This document shows positions 8,153-15,500 of a stretch of 64,000 nucleotides of DNA, one piece after another; the stretch's first letter is position 1; every line of letters begins with the position of its first letter. The notes below the pieces were generated by a model. It was not told where the DNA came from. It saw only the letters and a list, made by a program, of their open reading frames with translations, and searched no databases. The translations under genes were made by a program, and so were the position numbers. Location: NCBI GenBank assembly GCA_003600225.1, contig QZFT01000045.1, forward strand, positions 62,001-126,000, written 5' to 3'. Source of the DNA: Pseudonocardiaceae bacterium YIM PH 21723 (GTDB lineage: Bacteria > Actinomycetota > Actinomycetes > Mycobacteriales > Pseudonocardiaceae).

Positions 8153-9946
8153 ATGGCTTCAGCGGTACAGCATCGACTCTCCGAACTGTCCGGGGATCAA
8201 CGGGCGGCCCTGGTGGAATCACTGCGAGCGCGCAGAGCGCCCGAGCCGTCCGATCCGAACCAGTACGACGTGGTTGTGCTGGGCGGCGGCACGGCGGGAC
8301 TCACACTCGCACTGCAATTGCGCATGAAGATGCCCGACATCCGGGTTGTCGTTGTTGAAAAGCAGGTTCACCCGGTTCCCGAGACCACCCACAAAGTAGG
8401 TGAGTCCACAGTCGAGATCGCCGCGCACTATCTGCGTGACGTTCTCGGGTTGAGGGAGCACCTGAAGACGCATCAGTTACGAAAGTTCGGGCTGCGGATG
8501 TTCTTCAGCGCCGATGACAACTCGGACATCGCCCGCCGCGTCGAGCTGGGCAGTTCGGTATTCGTACCGCTCGGGTCCTATCAGCTTGACCGGGGCCGCC
8601 TGGAGAACGAACTGGGAGTGCTGTGTGTCCAGGAGGGGGTCGACTTCCTCGTCGGCTACAAGGTCGTCGACCTGGACCTGCGACCCGATCAGCCGCTGCA
8701 CCGTATCCGGGTCATGGGACCTGGCGGTAAACGCGAGTTGGCCGCGCGATGGGTGATCGACGCGACCGGCCGCAGCCAGCTCCTGCAACGTCATCATGGC
8801 CGTGAGCGAATTCCCGTCGGGCACGCGGCCAATGCTGCGTGGCTGCGGATCGCGCACCCGATCGACATCAACTCCTGGACCAGTGACCCCGATTGGACGG
8901 CGCGGATTTCCAATGGCGACCGTTCATTATCGACAAATCATCTCATGGGCGACGGCTATTGGGTTTGGCTGATCCGGCTCTCATCCGGATCGACGAGCGT
9001 GGGGATCGTCGCCGATGCCAATACACATTCGTTCAGTGAATTCAACACCCTGGAGAAGGCACGGGAGTGGCTGCGTCGGCGCGAGCCGCAGTGCGCGGCC
9101 GTCATCGACTCGCACGTAGACGAAATCCAGGACTTCCGGGTCATGCGCGACTACGCCTACGGGTGTGAACAGGTGTTCTCGGGTGAGCAACGGTGGTGCC
9201 TGACCGGCGAGTCCGGTGTATTCCTTGACCCGCTCTACTCGCCAGGGCTGGACCTGATCGCCATCAGCAACGGGCTGGTAGTAGACCTGGTCACCCGGTC
9301 CCTCGCCGGCGAGGACGTCACGGCTCTGGGGGCGATCCACGACACGCTGTTCCGCAATGTCGCCAAGCTCTGGCTTGCCGTCTACGAGAAGCAATACGGC
9401 CTCATGGGTCACCCGGAGGTGATGTCGTCGAAGGTCATCTGGGATACGGCCTTCTACTGGGGAGTCTTCGGACTGCTGTTCTTCCAGGACAAGTTCCGCA
9501 GCGCGGCCACCAACGTGTCGGTGGCCGCCGATCTCGGGTGGCTGACCCAGATCAGCAACCGCGTTCAGCAGTTCTTCCGTGAGTGGGCTTCGATAGACGA
9601 CTCGCAGTTGAGCCCGCAGTTCGTCGACCTCTATAAGCCAGTGGACTTCATGGTCCGGCTGCATGCCGCCATGGCCGACGAGCTGACCGACGCAGAGTTC
9701 GAGACGCGCTTCGCCGATAACACCCGGCTCTTCGCTCAGTTGGCCGGGCAGTTGGTCAGCACGGTCATCGCCGCCTACGCCGAGCGAACCGCCGACGACG
9801 ACATCGTCACCCGGATCCAGGGTTGGCAGCGGGACCCGATCATCGCGGAGCTACTGGCGATATACCGCCGGGAGCGACACCGCAACCCGACCAGCACCGA
9901 GTGGATGACGATCGGTCGCTCATCCGCCCGCAGGGCCAATGCCTGA
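8153..9946 (+). CDS. FAD-dependent halogenase 2 with N-terminal helical extension
   Basis: ATG 8153 follows GAGGAGG and gives 597 residues; a GTG at 8126 is less likely. The FAD motif GGGTAGL lies near residue 44, HKVGEST near 80, the conserved Lys at 111 in LRKFGLRMFF, and GESGVFLDPLYSPG further on. The signature W-x-W-x-I-P is altered: WVWLIR near residue 270, with Arg in place of Pro. Residues about 8-28 (RLSELSGDQRAALVESLRAR) precede the flavoprotein fold and resemble the N-terminus of the thioesterase two genes downstream, which suggests a docking helix. The gene contains two TTA codons. It is first in the operon with halogenase 3, thioesterase, PKS1 and ferredoxin. The altered signature may change its activity. 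Confidence 0.87.
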   Translation: MASAVQHRLSELSGDQRAALVESLRARRAPEPSDPNQYDVVVLGGGTAGLTLALQLRMKMPDIRVVVVEKQVHPVPETTHKVGESTVEIAAHYLRDVLGLREHLKTHQLRKFGLRMFFSADDNSDIARRVELGSSVFVPLGSYQLDRGRLENELGVLCVQEGVDFLVGYKVVDLDLRPDQPLHRIRVMGPGGKRELAARWVIDATGRSQLLQRHHGRERIPVGHAANAAWLRIAHPIDINSWTSDPDWTARISNGDRSLSTNHLMGDGYWVWLIRLSSGSTSVGIVADANTHSFSEFNTLEKAREWLRRREPQCAAVIDSHVDEIQDFRVMRDYAYGCEQVFSGEQRWCLTGESGVFLDPLYSPGLDLIAISNGLVVDLVTRSLAGEDVTALGAIHDTLFRNVAKLWLAVYEKQYGLMGHPEVMSSKVIWDTAFYWGVFGLLFFQDKFRSAATNVSVAADLGWLTQISNRVQQFFREWASIDDSQLSPQFVDLYKPVDFMVRLHAAMADELTDAEFETRFADNTRLFAQLAGQLVSTVIAAYAERTADDDIVTRIQGWQRDPIIAELLAIYRRERHRNPTSTEWMTIGRSSARRANA

Positions 9947-9980
9947 ATTCATCCACCCCGCCAGCTTCGTAGGAGGCATC

Positions 9981-11720
9981 ATGGAATGGCCGAACAGCAC
10001 GGCTGAAACCGCCGATGTGGTTGTCCTGGGCGGCGGCATCGCCGGCCTCACCCTGGCTCTGCAATTGAAGCAGTCCATGCCTGAGCTCGCAGTAACCGTG
10101 ATCGAGCGGCAGAGCCATCCGGTCCCGGAAGCCGCTCACAAGGTCGGCGAGTCCAGCGTCGAGATGCAGGCTCATTACCTGCGTGATGTGCTCGGCCTGC
10201 GGGACCACCTGGAGACCGAACAGCTGCGGAAATTCGGTCTGCGAATTTTCTTCCCCAGTAATGGAAATCATGACATCGCCCGCCGCGTGGAATTCGGCCA
10301 GATCGAAGAGGCGCCCTTACCGACATATCAGCTCGACCGGGGCCGTCTCGAGAATCACCTGGGGGCCCGGATCGCCGCCGCGGGCGTGCGCTTCCTCGAT
10401 AACCACCGAGTTTCCGGTTTCGAGGTCAGCGATGGCGACGACCCACACCTGATCAAGGTGAACGACAACGGCGAGCAGCGATCAATCCGGGCGCGCTGGG
10501 TGGTGGACGCGACCGGACGCGCCGGCCTGATCAAGCGCAAACTCGGGCTCGCCAAGCCAGTCTCACATCACGCGAACTCGTCCTGGTTCCGGGTGAGGCA
10601 TCCGATCGATATCGGATCGTGGTCCGACGATGAGGAGTGGCATGCGCGCACCGACGTCGAGCGCGGTCCGTACGGCCGCCCTGGTGGTGCCCGCAGGTTA
10701 TCGACGAACCATCTGATGGGCCACGGCTATTGGGTGTGGCTGATCCCGCTCGCGTCGGGGTCGACGAGCATTGGGATCGTCGCAGACGCTGACATTCACC
10801 CGCACGCGGGATTCAACACGCTAGAGCGCGCGTTGGAGTGGCTCGATGAGCGAGAACCGCAATGCGCGGCGGCCATTCGGCGGTATCAGGACGACGTCCA
10901 AGACTTCCGGGTCATGCGGGACTACGCCTACGGATGCAAGCAGGTGTACTCCAATGACCGTTGGTGCCTTACCGGGGAGGCCGGGGTATCGATCGACCCT
11001 TTGTATTCCTCCGGCGGCGACCTCATGGGCATCAGTAATGGACTGATCACGGATCTGATCGAGCGCGACCGCGCCGGTGAGGACATCCGGGAGCGAGTCA
11101 TCGCCCACAACCAGTTGTACTTGGTGCTCGCGGACATCTGGCTGGTCGCATACGACCAGCAGTACCAGATCATGGGCAACCCACAGGTGATGGTTGCCAA
11201 GGTCATCTGGGACACCATCATGTACTGGTCGGTGCCGGGTCTCCTGTTCTTTCATGGCAAATTCCCGCGGCTCGGCGACAGTCCTCAATCGTTGGCGAAC
11301 CTGTTCCGTGCCTGGAAGATCCACACTCGCGTGCAGCAGTTCGCTCGAGAGTGGGCTGCGGTGGATGACCGACCCTCCGAGGGGGTCTTCGCAGATCCGT
11401 ACACCTTGTTGCCCTTCATCGTCGACCTGCACGAAGGGATGGCTGCGGGTCTGCCGGACGAACGGCTGGACAAGCAGTTCGCAGCGAATATCGCCCAGAT
11501 GGACCAGGTTGCCGGGCAGTTGGTGACCGTCGTGATCGACCAATTGCGGCAGGCACCGGAACTCGCGGCCGAGCCACAGATCGACGCCTGGCTTGCGGAT
11601 CCGTTCCTGACCGAACTGCGGACGGCCTATCAGCAGAAGCAGGAGGCCAATCCGGTTGACCCTGCGTGGATCACCTTGGGTCGGCCGAGCCCATCCATGG
11701 CTTCCAGCGAGGACCGATGA
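9981..11720 (+). CDS. FAD-dependent halogenase 3
   Basis: ATG 9981, preceded by AGGAGG, gives 579 residues and starts 34 nt after halogenase 2 ends. It shows GGGIAGL near residue 18, HKVGESS near 53, the conserved Lys at 84 in LRKFGLRIFF, intact W-x-W-x-I-P (WVWLIP) near residue 250, and GEAGVSIDPLYSSGG. Before the LSTNHLMG motif it has about nine extra residues (VERGPYGRPGGA region) missing from the other two. Two TTA codons are present. The stop overlaps the thioesterase ATG (ATGA), so the two are coupled. It belongs to the same tight family as halogenases 1 and 2, and the three probably act at different positions of one product or on successive intermediates. Confidence 0.88.
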   Translation: MEWPNSTAETADVVVLGGGIAGLTLALQLKQSMPELAVTVIERQSHPVPEAAHKVGESSVEMQAHYLRDVLGLRDHLETEQLRKFGLRIFFPSNGNHDIARRVEFGQIEEAPLPTYQLDRGRLENHLGARIAAAGVRFLDNHRVSGFEVSDGDDPHLIKVNDNGEQRSIRARWVVDATGRAGLIKRKLGLAKPVSHHANSSWFRVRHPIDIGSWSDDEEWHARTDVERGPYGRPGGARRLSTNHLMGHGYWVWLIPLASGSTSIGIVADADIHPHAGFNTLERALEWLDEREPQCAAAIRRYQDDVQDFRVMRDYAYGCKQVYSNDRWCLTGEAGVSIDPLYSSGGDLMGISNGLITDLIERDRAGEDIRERVIAHNQLYLVLADIWLVAYDQQYQIMGNPQVMVAKVIWDTIMYWSVPGLLFFHGKFPRLGDSPQSLANLFRAWKIHTRVQQFAREWAAVDDRPSEGVFADPYTLLPFIVDLHEGMAAGLPDERLDKQFAANIAQMDQVAGQLVTVVIDQLRQAPELAAEPQIDAWLADPFLTELRTAYQQKQEANPVDPAWITLGRPSPSMASSEDR

Positions 11721-12574
11721 GCGGTACAGACGACCCGATCCGAGCTCGGGTTGCGGGTCTGCCGCCCGAGCTACGCGCCCGGCTGGCCGAAAGCCTGCGT
11801 AGCCGGTCGCCCGATCCGGCTTGGTTTGTCAGGCACGGCAGCGCGGAGCCGGGGCTGAGACTGTTCTGCTTCTCCTATGCGGGTGGTGGGGCCGCGGTGT
11901 TTCGCGGCTGGGCTGACCGCTTACCGGACGATATTGAGATCTGTGCTGTCCAGCTACCCGGCCGTGAGACTCGTGCCGGCGAGCCCACGTACCGGAGGCT
12001 TGAGGGGCTGGTAGCCGACTTGCGTACCGCGATTGCGCCGCTGCTAGATCGGCCATTCGCGTTCTTTGGTCACAGCATGGGTGCGCTGATCGCGTTCGAC
12101 CTGACTCGGCAATTGCGGCAGACCGGTGCCCCGCAACCACGACGCCTGTTCTTGGCGGCGTTCCGGGCGCCACAGTTGCCCAACCCGAACATCAAGATCT
12201 ACCACCTGCCGGACGAGGTTCTCAAAACGGTCCTGGCCAAAGACGGAACACCGCGCAGTGTGCTGGATGACGACGAGCTCATGCGCGATTGGCTGCCGAC
12301 GCTACGCGCTGACGTCGAGGTATGCGACACCTACAAATACGCGCCTGAGGACCCGTTGCCGATGCCGATGTCAGTTTTCGGCGGCACGTATGACGTGCGG
12401 GTCGGACGTGAGGACCTGGAGGAATGGAAGGAGCAGGCAGGAGGGGAATTCACCCTCACGATGCTGCCTGGTTCCCACTTCTTCCTCCGTGAATGCCCGG
12501 AACTCTTGCTGGCTCATGTGTCCACCGAAATCCGTTCCGCGACGATCTCCGAGGGGACGCCTCCGCATGAATAA
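11717..12574 (+). CDS. Type II thioesterase with N-terminal helix
   Basis: A protein of 285 residues whose ATG overlaps the halogenase 3 stop. The thioesterase fold begins with RLFCFSYAGGGAAVFRGWAD, has the nucleophile Ser in GHSMGALIAF (about residue 122), the Asp in GGTYDVRV, and the His in PGSHFFLREC. Such enzymes release or edit acyl chains on carrier proteins. Residues about 8-26 (RVAGLPPELRARLAESLRSR) form a charged amphipathic helix ahead of the fold, like that on halogenase 2. PKS1 has no thioesterase domain, so this protein may also perform product release. Codon 69 is TTA. PKS1 starts 8 nt before this gene ends. Confidence 0.9.
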   Translation: MSGTDDPIRARVAGLPPELRARLAESLRSRSPDPAWFVRHGSAEPGLRLFCFSYAGGGAAVFRGWADRLPDDIEICAVQLPGRETRAGEPTYRRLEGLVADLRTAIAPLLDRPFAFFGHSMGALIAFDLTRQLRQTGAPQPRRLFLAAFRAPQLPNPNIKIYHLPDEVLKTVLAKDGTPRSVLDDDELMRDWLPTLRADVEVCDTYKYAPEDPLPMPMSVFGGTYDVRVGREDLEEWKEQAGGEFTLTMLPGSHFFLRECPELLLAHVSTEIRSATISEGTPPHE

Positions 12575-15500
12575 CCTGTCTTCCAACACAGCCGCTTCCC
12601 AGCGCGAACCCGTCGCGATCGTCGGGATCGGTTGCCATTTCCCTGGCGGAGCCACCTCTCCGGCAGCCTTCTGGGATCTCCTCTGCGCGGGAGTCGATGC
12701 CACCCGTGAACTGCCGGCGGATCGCTGGGAGGTTGGCAAGTTCTACGATCCCGATCCGGCAAAGCTTGGCAAGATGAGCACTTTCCGGGGTGGATTCCTG
12801 GATCGAGTCGACCAGTTCGATGCCTCGTTCTTCGGCATCTCCCCCCGAGAAGCGGTCTGGCTGGATCCCCAGCAGCGCCTGTTGTTGCGTGCGGCCTGGG
12901 AGGCGTTCGAGGACGCAGGGCATGACGTGGATCGTCTGGCAGGCAGCGATATCGGCGTGTTCGTTGGCGGTTTCACCCTGGATTACCAGCTGCTACAGAA
13001 CTATGGCGTCCACAGCCGGTACGAACTCCAGGCCCATTCGGCCGCCGGCATGATGATGACGATGCTGGCTAACCGGCTGTCCCACGCGTTCGACTTCCGT
13101 GGCCCCAGCCTCGCGGTCGATACCGCATGTTCCGCGTCGCTGGTCGCGCTTCACCTGGCTATGCAGGCGATCTGGAACGGCGAGTGCTCGCAGGCCATCG
13201 TCGGCGGCGTCAACGTGATGTTGGCGCCGAACATGACAATCGCCGAATCCAAGGGCGGGTTCCTGAGCCCAGATGGCAGATGCAAGACGTTCGACGCCTC
13301 GGCGGACGGATACGCGCGTGGTGAGGGGGCAGGCGTTGTTCTCCTGAAGCCGCTCTCCCAGGCGGTCATCGACCGCGACTCGATCTACGCACTTGTCCGA
13401 GGCACCGCCGTCACCCAGGACGGACGCACCAACGGCATCACAGTCCCGAATGGCGACGCCCAGGAGGCCGCCATGCGATTGGCCTACACGCGGGCTGGAG
13501 TCAGCCCCAGCGAGGTGCAGTACGTCGAGGCACACGGTACCGGTACGCCGATCGGCGACCCGATCGAAGCGGGTGCCATTGGCCGTGTCCTGTCCGCCGA
13601 TCGTTCGGCCGGCGAGCGGGTTCTCATCGGGTCCGTCAAGACTAATATCGGCCACTTGGAAGGCGCCGCCGGCGTAGCCGGGCTGATCAAGGCCGCACTG
13701 TCTTTGAAGCACCGGCTCATTCCGAGTCACCTGAATCTGACCGAGCCCAACCCGGCGATTCCGTTCGATGAGCTTGGGCTACAGATCCCCACGCGGCTTA
13801 CCCCATGGCCGGACAGTGACGGGCCCCGATACGCGGGCGTGAACTCGTTTGGGTTCGGTGGAACCAACGCCCATGCTGTGCTGCAGGAGCCACCCGCCGA
13901 GGTCGTACCAATCGACCGGGCGGAGGAGGACCGCCGCGGAGTGATCGTGCTTTCGGCGCGCAGCGCAGCCGCAGTCCGTGAACAGGTCGAGTCGATGTAC
14001 GCCTATCTCGGCGATACTGAGAATGGCCTGGCGGACGTCGAATACTCCGCCAGCCTGCGCCGAACCCATCATGAGCATCGACTGGCCGTGGTCGCACGGA
14101 ACGCCGTGCAAGCTCGCGAGCGACTGCACGCCTTCCTAGCCGACGACCAGGCCCCCGGAGTGGTCAAGGGTCGGGCAATTCCGGGTGACAAGCCCAAACT
14201 CGCCTTCGTCTGCTCCGGTATGGGTCCGCAGTGGTGGGGCATGGGGCGGCACCTGTTGGTGAACGAGCCCGTGTTCCGCAAGGCCGTTGAAGACTGTTCC
14301 GCGGAACTTGCCCAATACACCGGCTGGTCACTCTTGGACGAGATGCTGAAGCCCGAGAAGCAGTCCCGGATGGGCGAGAACGAGGTGTCCCAACCGGCCA
14401 CCTTCGCGCTTCAAGTCGGTCTCGCCGAGCTCTGGCGCTCCTGGGGTGTCGAACCCGACGCCGTCATCGGTCACAGCGCGGGTGAAGTCGCCGCGCAGTA
14501 CCTGGCAGGGGTGCTGAGCTTCGAGGACGCTACGAAGGTTATCTACTATCGCAGCAGCCTCCAGCAGCGCACCTCCGGTAGCGGTGGCATGCTGGCGGTC
14601 GGGATGACGCCCGAAACGCTGGAGAAGGCGGTCGCCGACGCCGGCCCCACAGTATCTGTGGCGGCGATCAACAGCCCGACTTCGGTCACGCTGTCAGGCG
14701 ACGTCGAGATCCTGGAAAGCATGGCCGCGCAACTGGAGACCTTCGGTGTCTTCCATCGCTTCCTGCCGGTCAAGGTTCCGTTCCACAGCCATTACATGGA
14801 TCCGCTCCGCGACGATTTGGAGGCCGGCCTCGCCGACCTGCTTCCAGGTACTTCGAAGCTGCCCCTGTATTCGACTGTTATCGGCAGCCGGATCGACGGC
14901 CGTGGCGCCAATGCCAGCTATTGGTGGCAGAACGTGCGCGCGACGGTCCTGTTCGCCGCCGCGTTCAACGAGATGGTGGATGACGGCTACACCCACTTCC
15001 TCGAGCTCGCGCCGCATCCGGTTCTGGCAAACGCGATGCGTGAACTGCTTGCCGACTCCAAGTCGGACGGACTGGTTGTCCCGTCGCTGCGACGCGACGA
15101 GAACGATGAGGAAATGCTGCTCCGGGCATTGGGCTCGTTACACAGTCGCGGCCACCAGGTGGCTTGGGAAACTCGTCATGGAGACGAGGCCACGTATGTC
15201 AAACTGCCGAACTATCCGTGGCAGCTCGAGACCTACTGGAACGAATCTGCTGAGGCACGCGAGGACCGCCACTACGAGCAGGTTCATCCGTTGCTGGGCC
15301 AGCGGATGAACGCGGTGCACCCGAGCTGGGAGGTGGAACTCAACACCGGTCAGCTGGCGTATCTTGCCGACCACCAAGTCCAGGGCATTACGGTGCTACC
15401 GGGTGCGGCCTTGATCGAGATGGCACTGGCTGCCGCCGCTCAGGCTTATGGCCCTGGCGACTACAGCGTCGAGGATCTGCAGTTGCACAAGGCATTGATC

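Noticed and set aside
4858-11543. Parallel leftward open frames of 209-240 codons opposite all three halogenases
   Set aside because: They recur because the sense genes are paralogues with the same codon pattern; they have no start signals or domains of their own.
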